Source of the DNA: Ascaris suum
Taxonomy: Eukaryota; Nematoda; Chromadorea; Rhabditida; Ascarididae
Direction of reading: 5' to 3'
Length of the DNA stretch: 64,000 bases
Assembly (NCBI GenBank): GCA_013433145.1
Contig: CM024178.1
Coordinates: 3,581,260-3,645,259 of the forward strand
The position numbers and the translations under genes are program-made. How positions within the stretch are numbered: the stretch's first letter is position 1; each line of letters starts with the position of its first letter. The notes below the pieces were generated by a model that saw only the letters and a program-made list of their open reading frames with translations, did no database searches and had not been told where the DNA came from. Of the stretch, positions 50,532-63,900 are shown piece after piece.

Positions 50532-51916
50532 TATGAAGCTTCAAGAAGAAGAAACTCGACGTTGTCTTCGGATCGTAATTACTTCCTATCGAAGTATTCA
50601 ACTGCTTGCAAACTTTAATTTTGATAACGTTCGAGCTGTGCATTCTCTTCTGGATGGAATCGTTCGAGGCATCGTAATCAATTTGCCAGCCTTCCCTAAC
50701 GAGAGTTTTTTCGCACATGATATCCTTTTGAGTACCGCACGATCTCCCAAAATCCGTTGTGGATCCAGTCGGTTGATACACTTTTCTCAAAGGATTACGA
50801 CCATCTTATACAAAACACTTAATGTCGACGACCTGGTATAACGTCTGCCTTTGAGCGAATTCGTTACACAATGCGGGAAGGATACTCCCTTTCAGCTTAT
50901 GACCCTTCCAAGTTTCTACAACGTGCTGATTGTGTTGAGTGCATGCGTCACAGTAGTGGCTCCACTTTTCACGAATTTCAAAATATATTTTCACATTCTT
51001 TCAACATTATTTTCATCCAAATTAACGAACGATGTTGATGGATTAAACGCATTTACAAGGAAAGAAGAAAAAGATAAAAAATTGAGAGCGTATGTGCACA
51101 AACAAAGCATATTTTGATGCCGAACAAGCACACAAATATCAGAGCGTCTTAAAATACATAGAAGAAAATTACATGAGTGTTATCTGCTAGCCTAACTCTT
51201 TATGGTGCTCTAGATTCCTGGCTTTGGGTTGATCATTCTACCTTCAGATGGGCAGTTCCATATGAAACCTTATTTGAGAAATATACCTTTTTTGAATCTT
51301 TCACGTCAATTTCAATATGAATATTCAACCCTTTGATTATGGTGACATATTAAGACGCGAGACTGAGAAATGACAGTGGTTCATATTAGGATGTTCATAG
51401 TTCGTCCCGTAAGCTTATGCTGCGCATCAGACTTCTTGCATCGCTGAACATTAATAACACTCATTCGGTAAAGAAGTTCATGGCATTACCACGTAAATTT
51501 GTTGACTTGTACGGACAGCTCTACCAAGACAAATAAAGAAGCATCATGGTTGCTTGATGATGGATTGAGTTTTGTTCTATTCCGATCCGAGCATCCATCG
51601 TCGATCGCCAAGAAGCAGTTTATTTAAACGATATTTAATTAGCAAATATGAATCGCTAGTTCATTCCTTGCTGTAAAGATATCTGTTAGCTCCATGGCCG
51701 TACCAATCCTGTAAAAGTGGATTGCAGTTGATTCTCATACATATTTCTCGTGCAATCAAGTAATCGTAATTGCTGCAGCAGAAATATTCTCGCGTTAACC
51801 TCTTTTTAGGAACGCAAGTTTGTGAATGATGTTCCTACTAACAGGCGGGAACATTTGTTACAGCGAATTTCGTTTAATATCAGAAAACTTGTGTTTCATT
51901 CAAATAGCATCGAAGT

Positions 51917-51958
51917 ACCGTCATAACGGTGGTGCTGATTGAAATCACCGTCATAACG
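51917..51958. repeat. Direct repeat ACCGTCATAACG, period 30
   Basis: The 12-mer occurs at 51917-51928 and again at 51947-51958, separated by 18 bp, in non-coding DNA. Confidence 0.9.
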
Positions 51959-52898
51959 ATGCCGCTACTCGGAAACATCGATTTCCCTTTCATTGAGTTT
52001 CGACTTAGCATATTCCAGCGTGATCCTTGTTTTCCGATTTGCCCATTTCATTTTAAGACGTTTACCTCCGCTTATGTCACTACAGCGACGCTCACTCACC
52101 TTCTCAGCAGACACGAATGCAAGATAAAGTAATGGCGGTTGGGCACTATTTGTCTATTAACATCCAACGCGTAGAGCTCTATGACTGGTTCCGTTGCAGC
52201 TAGGTGCACTAAGCTGCGGAGTACATTAGTGGATTCTTTCAGTGAAAGACTGTCAACTGTTTACTAAATCCACAGTGTAGACTATGTGAAGTTCGGCAGA
52301 GGGAGGTTGTCTAGTATACAAATGAGATGCGAGAGTAAGGCGATCCTCATAGCCGCGCCAGCTACTGCCTAACAGCGTTGCAGCTGACTGTGCCGTAGGT
52401 TTTTGAAAGATCCCTTCATTATCAACTCTAGACATTACTTCAGATCCATATACTGGTATCTGGAATGTATCTTACAGTTGAATATGCAAAAGTAAATGAC
52501 ACTGTCGACATGTGGATGCTACTGCAAATACTCATCACACCGTTCACCCTAATAATATAGCACTTTGACTTATAAGTAATTTGCATTCTGGGAAATGGAC
52601 ACCCATAGCAGTTAGTGATGTTTGCTTTAGCAAAGATTGGCTAAATGTGGTCTCCTCCAGCTGTCCATTTGATCAACCCTCCTGCTCTTAGCCCTCTTTG
52701 CCTCATTTAACAGCCTCAAAACACAGTTGTGTATGCAGGTATGGCAAATTTTGTGTCAGGAAAGGGCTTTAAATGAGCACGTAATGATGGATTACATGCT
52801 CTTACTCTTTGCTGAAAGTGAGAAGCATAGAGAAACGATTTATATAGAAGTTGACTCTTTAGAAAACAAGGTTTAACAGGCACCGATCCTCCCATCAA

Positions 52899-52970
52899 AT
52901 GGCTAACATTGATGGCTAAGATTGATCCACATCTGGCTAAGATTAAATGGCTAAGATTGATCCACATCTG
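52899..52970. repeat. Short tandem array based on TGGCTAA(G/C)ATT
   Basis: The core TGGCTAA(G/C)ATT appears four times (starting about 52899, 52913, 52934 and 52948). The larger 23-mer containing it is exactly duplicated at 52913-52935 and 52948-52970, period 35. The spacing alternates between 14 and 21 bp, so the array is built from nested duplications. Confidence 0.9.
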
Positions 52971-53185
52971 CAGTTGGGAAGGGATAAGAAACCTACAAAA
53001 GCAGACGATAGCGCAAGTGACTCAGGTCTTTTCGCTGACCAATGACTGACTTATTGAAGCATTTCAATGTGATCTCTAAACAATGTTTCACCACTATCTG
53101 TTACTCTCATTACCATGCTACCGTCCCGTTCTCTTTGAGACACGAGCGATTATACTGTTCAAGAGGTTACTCTTACGAAAAACAT

Positions 53186-53222
53186 AAAGGATCTAATACG
53201 ACTGCATAAAAAGGATCTAATA
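53186..53222. repeat. Direct repeat AAAGGATCTAATA, period 24
   Basis: An exact 13-mer at 53186-53198 and 53210-53222 in non-coding DNA. Confidence 0.9.
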
Positions 53223-56200
53223 GTTCTGCGACGAGTGCTAAATAAGACATTCACAGTCATACACAGATGAGAGAACTGTCATGATCTCGAGGATCTGAAA
53301 GCACGATATTGCTAGAGTAAACTGATCACTCTGCAAATGATGAGCTTTAAAAACCGATAAGGCAGATGAAAGAAGGAGATTCGACTCATTCAATAACATC
53401 ATAATTACTGCACTTACACATGGCCATCTTGGAAAGAACCAAACGTATGCAAGGTGCACAAAAGTTACACCGAAATTTTCACTCCCCATTTGACGATCTC
53501 AGCTTAATCGGTAATGCAATATGCATCAATGCCTACTCAACTGCACAGTCTATTATTTTCCTCAGCTTCATAACGCGTCGTCGACAACTTCACAAAATAC
53601 TGTTAAAGTGTCACATTCAGAGCCGTATCTCACTCTTCAGCAAAAATAGAATACATAATTGGTCCAATGACCGCCACTTCGAGACAACAGCGAGACTCGG
53701 GCCATAGAATTCTTCCGCATAAACGTGCAAACAAACTTCGAGAAGTTGTCGGGAAAGGTTTTGAAGTGAAAATTTTGATTTGTCTTCAATTTCCCTCTTG
53801 TGACGTGCTATAATTTGGAGACGTTTTTAGTTACAAATAATTTTGGATTTTTATATTTGCCGTTTTTCAAAACGCCGATGTTTCCCTTCCGAGAATAATA
53901 CACCAGCAGCTAAAGCTTGCACTTCTTGCTGGCTGATGTTGCCTTTCTACTTTGCACAGAAGAATTATTTTCGTCCGGAAGAACCACAGCTCAGGGCTCT
54001 CTGCCAGTGCAAGATTGAAGAAACGAGTTGCAAGTTTGGAGTAATTGCCAAAAAAGTCGACAATGGAGCTATGAATCATTGCACTATAAAACGCCTTTAG
54101 GTGCGCACATTTAAGTAATCAAATTACGTTGCAGAAGGTCAAGCGGAGGGAAACGATTGCAAAATTTGATGCGAAATCTATACGGTTGAGAAGTCTCCTA
54201 GTTGTTGCAAGAACTTGAACTTGAACACTGTTAAGCGAGATGAAACCAACGATGCAACTGCCATTCGATGAACTCTCACTGTTGTGGTCAGCTTTACTTT
54301 TTCGCTCATCATGAGATCCCACTTGTTCGGATGTCTGAAAGCGCAGGCTCATAAGTATAAGTTCAAGCTTGAACTCCTCCCAGAATCCTTCTGATAAAAG
54401 AACTACTGCAGTCGACATACATACAAAAGAGTGCTTTCTCTGGGGGCTTTCTACGCGCGCGATGTTATTTTGAAGGCTCTTTGAACACCGTTGGAAATAA
54501 TAGAACAGCTTTTCAAATATCATTTCAGCCATTTCCTGTTATCTTCTGTGAGGTGCGCAGTAACTGCACAACCGAATAGTTTTTGGACCTTTCCAGGTGA
54601 AAAAAGATGAAATAGGAAAAGCGGATGAGATCGTAAGGACAGTACAAAAAGCTCCGCTCATACACCGCACTTTTTTCTCTACCGCACTCCCCACCTCCCC
54701 CACCCCTTCCATCCATCGCACCTCCTTCCCTCCATAAATTTCTTTACAGAATTCTTTACACGACAGAACGACAGAATGTACAAGAAGTAAGGTTAAACGG
54801 ACAACGCAGGAAACTGTTCGCATAGAAAGAGTGAAGCAAAGTCTTCACGAAGGACAGTGATCATCGGTGGCCTCATGTGACAGGGCCGTGGAACGGCAAT
54901 TTTGTCAAGCAAAGAGGATCTTCTCAAAGGGCCCTATACTGTCTTTTAAAGGCCCCAACAGTCAGCAGCGGAACATTCCGATAGGGAAATCAGGTTTCTG
55001 CGACCCACGCAAAATGGGTAGGGACGAAGCAAACTTCCAAAGTTTCCACAAGCTGGCGAGATTAAGTGGTAATTATAAAACCAAACAAAGGTAAACAGCA
55101 CAATTTTTTATGTTCGGAGATCCGGCTCCAGTTCGCTACATATTCATGGCTAGAAGCACATTTGCCGCTGCAGCAAAAGAAGAGTGACTGCTTCTCCTGG
55201 CCTTTCAGTCTCCCTAATAATAATGGTAGCCCCGGTGGAATTGTAATCGTGGGTTCCTTTTTCTTTTTTTCCGCCCGTTCTGGTAGCTAACAAAATTTCC
55301 CTTGGATTTCTTTGGTGGACTAGGAGAAATTTATTTCTGTTTTGTGTGTTTTCATTCACTTCTGGTGCATTGAAATGCTTCAACACCATAGGTGGAAGGA
55401 AACCAGGGTTGAGGGGGTGAATTTACGAAAGTGAGCTAGTATCCGGGAAGCCTCAAGGATCCTCTCCTCCTCTCTCTTCTTCAACAGTTCGCGAAGTTGG
55501 AAGATTGGTCCTCTCCGCTAGCCTCCTCCAGCAGTTTTCTCCTCTGGAAGAAGACACTGGAAGTCCGTATTTCAGCAGTACAGGAAAATGACTTCTTGTA
55601 AGCGGCATCCTCTTCAACGAGTCTGTTGTTTGCTCACCTTAAGAGTAATGAGATGATATTTCCTTTAGAACTCAGTGGGAATTCTGCAAAGCACTCAAGC
55701 GTTCATGATGGACCTTTCCAGGATGTTTGCAATATGCGCATCGCAAATCATCAGACTCCATGAAGTATGGAAGGAGATATTTAGGAGCAATATTTATGTT
55801 AGTAAGCAACACAAGCAAAATTTCAATAATATCTGACGCCATGTATGTCTACACGCTTACTCGGAAGCAGAAGAGATGTTGAGCAACACCACTGAACTTC
55901 GTTCATCAGAAGTTTCTCTAAGAGGTGGGAGAGGGAGGAGAAGAAGGTAAACCAAATGCTAAAAAGCAGCAGGCTACTTGCTTAGGGGATGCAGGTGACA
56001 AAAAAGATCTACTGCGTCAGGGGGATGCCAGCAGAATGAGGCTCCAACCACTTCCAACACAACAAACTTAAACGGCTTTCATACAACGGAGTACAAATCC
56101 GCGCTAAAGTTGCGATACACACAAGCAGCTGAAGTTACTGTAACCTTTTTTTCAGAATGTGTTGTGTCAATTTGACTAGTATCGGCCAATGCACTACTGT

Positions 56201-56239
56201 AGAGGCGCTGAGGAGACCACTACCATCGCGAAGAGTTGT

Positions 56240-58147
56240 TTATGCAGCGCAACGACTACCATTGTCTATTACTGCAGCATAAGAGTCTTCCGGTGACCAG
56301 GGCCGCTCAATAAATTTTCCCAATAGCTCATACAGATGCCCCGATACACTGGAGTCTGTTGACGATTGTCCAGCCTCACTCGTCGAAAACTGGAGTCCAC
56401 CTTCTATCGTATACTTGATGCCACCGCTAGTACGGTTTTCATCAACAGTGAGTGACAAGGTTAGTCAACCAGTGAATTACAGTTACCGTAACTGCTGTTA
56501 AAATGTCTAGGAACAGCACTGCCACTGATCAGGAGCAGTAGAGTTCATTGATGACTTGACTGATCAACGGTGTTGCCAATAGTAGTGAAGTAATTGGTGG
56601 TGTTGGTAGTAGATGACTGCTGTTATTAACGTTCATTAAATATCTTCCGATGCTCAGCTCATTGCTGCATCTCATGAATAACAGTGAGCGCCAAACTGCC
56701 GTAGGAACCCCTAAACAAGCAGTCCGTTCCGTGAAGTCGACGGTAGCCTGCACATGTGACAGTCGAATATTCCGATGCTCATTAGTATGGTAAAGAGGGA
56801 CGAAGGTAGGTATCTTTTATACGAGAATTGAGTCAGTGATGGGTGGATGAGGGAATGAGAGATCAACATCGAAAAAGGAACGTTCACTAACCGTCGCTTT
56901 CGTTTCCTCGGCAACCTTCTTCTTATCATTTGAAACCACTACTAAATATCCCATATTTCATTGTTCATGAACACATTTATGAATAAAGTTCCATTATTAC
57001 CTCTGCAGTTGCCATATACAAGATGAGTGCATTCTCTTAAGCAGACTGACCCCTTATGGAGACACCTTTTCCATCCGGAACTTTCTGAAGTTTTTTTCGA
57101 AGTATCATTTTTTAATCGAAATTTGAGGTCTGCAGCATTTATAGCATTTCTAAGAACCGCTTATCGGGAAAAAATGCCGTAAGAAATTTGAGCTTTGATA
57201 TTGGCAACATACCAGAGATCGTTTTATTCGTGAAAGTGAAGTCCAAGTTGGAGCGTTATCACGAATTATCAATCCTCTACGATTTTGTTCACCACATAAT
57301 TCGGACAGAAGTTTTAGTGACGACTGGATCAAAACATCAGTCCCTGATATAGGCGGTTGATGGATATTCTGGTTTTTTCGTTGGCGATGAAAACTCGGTT
57401 CTTGTTGAATGATTCTTCGTAGATTTCCACTGATCACATACACTCAGCATCGCCTAAGGGAATGCAACAAAGTGACCCGCATATTCAGACCCGTTATACT
57501 CTTTTGGCAACTAGCTAATGCATACTTTTCTTACCTTCAGCGATGCACAAATGAAAAGCACTTGTGAGCCACTGATCTGGCAGGGAATGTATCCAAAGTG
57601 CAGAAGTTGTGGGATTTTGTCTAAACAATCTCAGCTCATTCCATCTCTTCGTTTACTGCTCACCTTTCAGCTGTTCGAAAATCCGACACTGCGGACTTAG
57701 GACCTTCAGTAGGAAAAGTAATAGGAAGGAGGAAATGCAAGCTACTCAACGCGACAGACGTACTTTCAAATGATTCTCAGCTTTCCTTACTCAAAAGAAC
57801 ATGGAGGGATCGAAGGAACAGATTTACAGACGTTAAAACAGCAGCGGAACAACGGAACTAGGTAGTTTTGATCGGCCTCTGTGAATGAGATACCCCAAAT
57901 CGAGTTTTCTTTTGCAGTGTTCTTCGAATTTATGTACATGGGTCATCTTATTGACTTAAGCCATCAAAAATGTTGCCCTAGGATATGTGTGAGAATTTCG
58001 TCCGAGATTTTTCTCATACTTACCGTTTTGTCGCTTAACCAGCCGCGCCGAAATGTTTATAATAACATCGCGACCTGCAGCGTTTTCCAAGAAACGAGAC
58101 ACGCTTTCACGTATGGCTTTTCCTAGTTGCCTTCCTGAGCGCTCCAT
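56240..58147 (-). CDS. Unidentified gene, three supported exons
   Basis: Not recognised. The first exon, 58147-58024, starts with ATG and ends in phase 1 at a perfect GTAAGT donor. Its product looks helical and charged (GKAIRESVSRFLENAAGRDV, then a basic SARLVKRQNG). The exon at 56941-56892 (TATTTAG acceptor, 16 full codons) encodes a Lys/Glu-rich helix (SNDKKKVAEETKAT) and joins in phase 0 to the last exon, 56389-56240. That exon is Ser-rich, then LYELLGKFIERPWSPEDSYA, and ends at TAA. Between 57.45 and 57.2 kb at least one more exon is likely, but two different reading frames look protein-like there, so I did not fix it. No signal peptide or membrane segment. The gene diverges from PSME4, whose first exon should lie in the 58.2-60.9 kb interval. 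Confidence 0.5.
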
Positions 58148-60941
58148 ATGAGAGGGCGGTACCGCTCGATCACGTTGACAAAGAGTCAATGATTCTGCCT
58201 TTCTTCAGTGGAACCAACGGTCGCCCACAGCAATTAATCAAATTACTGCAAGTCACCCTTGCAGATTAATAAGATGGCTGGTTAGCCGTTATTAACCGAA
58301 TAATCCAAATTAAACAAATTAACAAAATTAACAGGTGGTCTGCTTTTTATAGTCATGCCGTTATGTCCTGCATAAATTGCACCAACCTCTTGCAAATTTT
58401 TGCGGTAAGTGCATCGTGCAATAATGAGAATGTGTGTTCGTGTGTCCCACTGTTCTCTCGATGACGCCAAGTGTTAAACCGAAGACTTGCACTCTGCGGA
58501 ATGGGATCACTACCAAATCGAATTCTGCCCAGGTTGCACCGCTCTAATGAAGTATCGAAATTTCACTCTGCTGCGACAATCGCGATACTGTGAAATATCG
58601 TTCTACGAATTCTTTATACCATTATACAACTATTAATACGCTCCTTCCAAATTTTCCAACTCCAGTGCATCTTTTGCAATTCTTGCATATTTCGCAGCAG
58701 TAACATGTCATCTATGTGCATATTTGCGTATTGTGTATGCGTGAAGGTGGTGAAATATAGGTACCACTTGAGTAGTATAGACACCACTGATTCGCCCTCT
58801 TCTCCTCTTCCATCCTCTTTCCACTCTCTCCAATTTCGTTCTGGTCGCCGATCTGCTGCAGTGAGTACTGCGCAACTAACAAATCAGTTTGTCCTCTATA
58901 AACCAGTCGGATGACAATGAAAAGTGGAGTTAAGTTTGCCGGTAATCATTTTACTACACTTGTCGCGTGTTTCACGTGTTTTTTTGAACCTTGCATTTTC
59001 GAAATATATTCTGGCGAGAGCCCGCAAAGGATTTTCCAGTTTCACTTTGCAGAAATTTTGCGAAAATGTTTCGTGCACAACGTGAAGAGGAACAACTCTT
59101 CCAAGGTCAAGCAAAGTGGGGCTGCAAGAAGAAGTTGTAGGTACTCGAAAGTGAAGTGTACCATTTTGAGAACAGTTTGCAACCGAATCGAAGGAGGCTT
59201 AATGTGTCGCGAAACATTTCACGTTTCTGCTGCGAAACGAGGCAAAGTATGTTGAACAGTACCTCTTCGTTAATGTCGTGCCGGATCAATTACTCCGTTC
59301 ACTTTCTGCAAAAAGCGGCCTGTCTATGACGTGTCCCGCACACAGTTTTGGAGCTTCCCCGTTGAACTGTTTAAGTGACCTTTTGGAAGCGATCCATGTA
59401 TGTGATGAAGGTACCACCTTCGTCAAACTCGCTATAAAAACCTAATCGATCTCTTCACCTCGATTTATAATATGGCCATTCAAGAAGCCATCTGCAAATT
59501 GTGGTAGGAGGCTGCAGGAACGAGTTGCAAGAACTCTGAAGCGATTCTAGCAACTCTTTCTGCATTTCTAGCATTGTGTCAAATTCATTTCTAGCATTAT
59601 GTCAAGTTGTTGCTGCATAAAAAGCATTTGCTTTTGCATTGCAGTCATTGCTGCAAATACAGCGCCATGATCGACAGAGTTAATCGCTCGGCCGTGTGGA
59701 AAAGTCATTCGCGGGTGGGTTAGGTAGAGTCTTCTTCATAGGCATCACCGCACAGCAGAAGGATGAGATGCAAAGTACCGTTGGAAGAAAGAACACGCGA
59801 TATCACCGCCGATCGTCGAAGCTAGAAAAAAACAATTTCTGCGCACGGAATTCTCAGCAGCTGAGTGTGCTAAAAAGCTTTCCTTGCAATGAGCGGATTT
59901 TCACTTTGAGTCAAAGAAAACGAACGGAGAGACAAAAGATATTCTGCGAGGTGTGCAAAGCGATCGGCTCACTTCAAATATGACGGCATTATTATACAGA
60001 TTTTTTCGTTCGCTCGCAGCGTATGAAACTAATTGCTCGAAGTGGTGTCTTAAGAAAGGAATATAGTATCAAGTTTTTTGGCACGCTTCCCATTTTTCAT
60101 TTGTTTACCATGCGAATGTTTTTTGCATATAAATCACTGTTGCATATTTGAGAGAGAACTGTGGTCTCAGATTTTGAAAAATTTCGCCACGCAACAAACG
60201 TAACGACTCCAGCACGTTACTTGGGCAGGAGTGCTCAGCCCGACATGGTTGGTTCCGGTCGTTGTGTCGAAGTTGGGTATCTAAGCGATGTGATTTCTGA
60301 GAAAGTTTCGGAAGCCTGTGGTCAGGTCGTTTGTATGCCCTGTGCGTTCAGCTCATTGGTCTGTGCGCGTTCTTATTGCGTTTGCTTGAGACTGATTTGC
60401 CATTCGCCGGGCTCGTGGATGAAAATATTGGTCACATGAGCTTGGGGGCTTCACTGGAAGATGACTCCATTTGAGGTCCGAACGGGGCATCTGGTATCCC
60501 AGTCTTCGAAGCACTAAATGTTCTGGATGGATTAAGGATCTGTCCTCACGATTACTCAAAGCAGGGGGTAGGAAATGGAAAGCATCCCCTGTGGGAGCAT
60601 CAGCTCTGGTCTCGGATGCTCGAATTCGGCGGTAAGAGCATGCACAGCAACACTGTTTCGAAGTGCCTGGCACTTTCTGATGTAGCGTTGCCGCCTTTCT
60701 CACCGTACTGATATGCTTAAGTAGTGGTCCTCAGATTGATGTGCTATATCTTCGAAAGGTCCTGTAAAGATTTTGTGAGGGGTGACGCGGGTGAGTTGTT
60801 TTTGAACTTTTTCTAGATTGGAAATCAAAGTGTATGCGTTAAAAGAAGCTTGAAGAGAACACTCAAAGTCGGGCGTCCAGAAATTTCACCCGCAAAGCTG
60901 CGGCGGACCTAATTCATGTATAATGTCATGCGTGATTTTAG
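58148..60941. other. Region that should contain the first exon(s) of PSME4
   Basis: No exon could be fixed. It is the intergenic side of a divergent pair and contains a short tandem repeat at 59.6 kb. Plus-strand open frames at 58.9, 59.7 and 60.2 kb do not resemble the PA200 N-terminus. Confidence 0.4.
59563..59605. repeat. Tandem 20-mer pair, period 23
   Basis: CATTTCTAGCATT(G/A)TGTCAA occurs at 59563-59582 and 59586-59605, differing at one base, upstream of the PSME4 coding exons. Confidence 0.9.
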
Positions 60942-63900
60942 CCCAGATACGTATTAACCAGTGCAGAGGGGTATTTGCGAGATAAAGCAAAGTACCAACG
61001 GACAAAGCGTGAACTTTCATTCCTGCCATTTTACGAAATACTCAACTCTGATGCAAGCGAGTGGTTAGAACAGATCAAGGCCGGCCTCGCGGCGTCAACA
61101 TGCGTTTATGCGGCCGATTATGGGCTCACGTTTTGGTTGAACCAACTGAAGTAGTGAGTTTTCCCATTTGTAGTTGCTTCTCACTTCGCAGGAATCCGGG
61201 TCGATGTTTGGCGATGATAAATCTAGTTATGCCGATTTTAGATCGGCATCACACCTCAGTATCATGGAATGGGTGGGATTTACGACACTGAATCACACTC
61301 TGGTACAAAAATTGTCACTAAAATTACCTCGGATATAGAGCTTCTGTTCACGTAAAACTGAAGCAGATCCTTCTTCCCACTTCCATTTCGACACCGCTGT
61401 ACCCGGTTTCTGGAAAACCCTTGATTTAATCATGCAATTGGGAGCGGTACTTTTGATGGGTTGCCGCGAGTTTTTTTAGGGAATGTTTCAAACATTCCAG
61501 CACCCTCCACAACGACTTAAGAGCACCTATGTAAAAAGTCATTCTGCGAGACATTTGTTTTCTTTCCTTCCCTCCCTCTGAATTCATGTGGGAGAATATT
61601 CGCGAAAGTTCAATAGAGGGGGAGAGGGGAGAGGGAGTTAACCGTGGAACAGAATAAAAAGACAAATGTAGTTTCTCTTTCTTTGTAGCTGACATATCTC
61701 TTTGTTTCTAATTTCAAAGTGCCGATAATAAAGTTCGTCTTTTGCAGCTACCTTGACACGTTCTACCTACGTTTTCATCACGAGGATCACATTCGGTTGA
61801 TCCGATTTGCGTACAGTTTGATCTTGGAGAAGGACCTCAACCACAGAATTATTCACAAAGCATGCTCGCTTATCAAATCTCTTATCAAGTTGGTCCTTTT
61901 AGTAATTATTCCTACAAGCTTCAATGCCACTTCGTACTAAGTGTTGGAGAGCATTTCGTTTCATCCAACCACTCCCAACGGGTGCTGCGTTTAGTTTTTG
62001 GACTGCAGATCTCGGTACTCGGTCGACCCTCCCGATAGAGATAGAATTTAATGTCGGACTCCTCTGCGCCCGGAAAGAGTGGCGCACGTCTGGATGGCTT
62101 CGATGATCCAAGGGATAGTGAATTATGCACAATATGATTCTTTGAAATGTACTGCATCATGTTTTTGATGCGCGACTAAACCGTGACCTCAGTGCACTTT
62201 TTTCATCAAAACTGTATCATATCGAACTGCACCTATCTTCCTCAGAACATACGTGGGCCATACATGTCTCCATTTGTAAGGTCTTAAGCTATTTTTATTT
62301 TTCTTTCAATTGTCCCTGCATAAGATGCTTTGCGCCAGGCTGGCAATGTCGGGAACAAGAGGAAAGGCCACAACATGAAGTGATGGTTGAATAAGTCATG
62401 GAATATGAAACTCCGATGAATAACGAACACCTGATAATCAAAGCGTAGAATAGAAAACGTAGCCTGCAGCAACGCGTGACTCTTTATGGCCTCGATGGCA
62501 TTTCGTCGTCAGTGAAACCCTTCCGCACCCCTCAGGATATGCAGATTTGTGAAATCCAGTAAGAACGTCGGCTCGCAGATGACGCACCTGTAGCTAGCAC
62601 CACGCCCATTCAGGTTCTTTTGCGGGCAGTGTTGATGCCTGTGCCCAAACTGGCTGACGTTTGCTGTAGCACTCCTCATTCTCGTCATCTGTAAGCCTAT
62701 TTGTTACTTTTGGGTCCTTGCTCGTTATTTTCGTGATTCTGTCGGCTGCCTGCTGCGGAAATTTTTCGAGTGGCAAAGTGTGATTATCCTGATCATGTTC
62801 AAATGTCCTTAAGGCTTGACTACAGCAGTATTGTCATGGTCGTCGTAAAGGAATGTTTTGTCGGTATTTGTACTTGCAGAATTCTTGTGTTTCTTCCCGC
62901 CGTAGCGAAACTGAAGGGATATATGCCGAGGTGAATTGCTACCTCAACATAGAAAGTATGTTCAAACTTTTTCAGCAATCATGAAGATGCCTGGCTGTTC
63001 ATGAAGGTAGAAGAATGGTTTTTTTCGAGCATGATCACATGTGTTCCGTATCCTCCCTATTGAGAATCGTTATTGTGAAGTTATGCTTTAGGAAATTTTA
63101 GTTTGCATTTTAGTTTGGTATACATAGCGATATAGAATGAGACTGAGAATTTAATTTCTTTAACATCTTCCAGCGAAGAAATTTTGAATAGGAAGCATAT
63201 GACGCTGGAATGGCGACCACTCTATAAACTATACACGGAAGTAGCTTATGGACGCAACGAGAGGAATTTGGACGCTGGTGTTTTAAAGGATGTAGCTTTT
63301 ACTGTAAAGGAGTTCTTCCCGTTGTCTGCAACAAGCGAAGTTCTGGCAGAGGTAAGCTTTTAGGTCATATGGGCTTTCACAATGTTCGAGTGTCGAAAAT
63401 TTACTAAGTTATGTGTGAATCGAAACTAAAAAGTTCCAGAAAAGCGCAAATAATTAATGAGTGAGTAATTTTCAGTCCTAGTGGGACACCTGTAAGAGAA
63501 TTGAAGTCCGGGGCGAACATCTGTTAAAGGCGCTTTCGGTGATGAAATGGAGAGGTGCTTATATTTGTAAAAGATTCACTCCGCCGGGCCTTTCAGGAAG
63601 TCATTATAATGCAGATAATATAGAAATGAAAATAATTCATGACTCTGTTGTGTTTTTAGGCCATCCATATGCCTTAGGATGCCCCTTGTGAACCTTTTGC
63701 TTGTGATCGTATAAAGACTTTGCAAGAGTGTTGTTTTGGAGGGAAAAGTGCTGTGCGACATCCAGACGATCCTCCACTTTGCTTTGTAGAAAAAACTGCA
63801 AGGCTTACGTGGCGTGAAGGCACTCAAAGGAAATGCTATGAGTACTGGCCTCTCTTCTTATCAAGCCCTGTGCTGTTCAACTGAGATATGCTGCGAATGT

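Larger units (their letters stand above)
48807..56239. other. Gene-poor 7.4 kb stretch
   Basis: Mostly AT-rich with a 10-nt G run at 49408-49417. It holds one weak minus-strand membrane-protein candidate (50.1-50.5 kb), several short direct repeats at 51.9-53.2 kb listed separately, and a 137-codon minus-strand frame (54119-54532) without recognisable domain or splice support. Confidence 0.5.

Noticed and set aside
54119..54532. 137-codon minus-strand frame starting with ATG
   Set aside because: No recognisable domain, no acceptor before the ATG, and AT-rich composition like its surroundings. Within chance expectation.
57150..57443. Possible mariner-type transposase fragment (IIRDNAPTWTS resembles HDNAxPHxx)
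   Set aside because: Only one short motif is similar. The surrounding residues, terminal inverted repeats and the rest of the DDE domain are absent.
63673..63862. Plus-strand frame between PSME4 exons reading WREGTQRKCYEYWPLFLSS
   Set aside because: It briefly resembled the next PA200 block, but joining 63351 directly to 63905 gives EVLAE-IRPYVDVW in phase and matches the family without a stop, so this stretch is intron.
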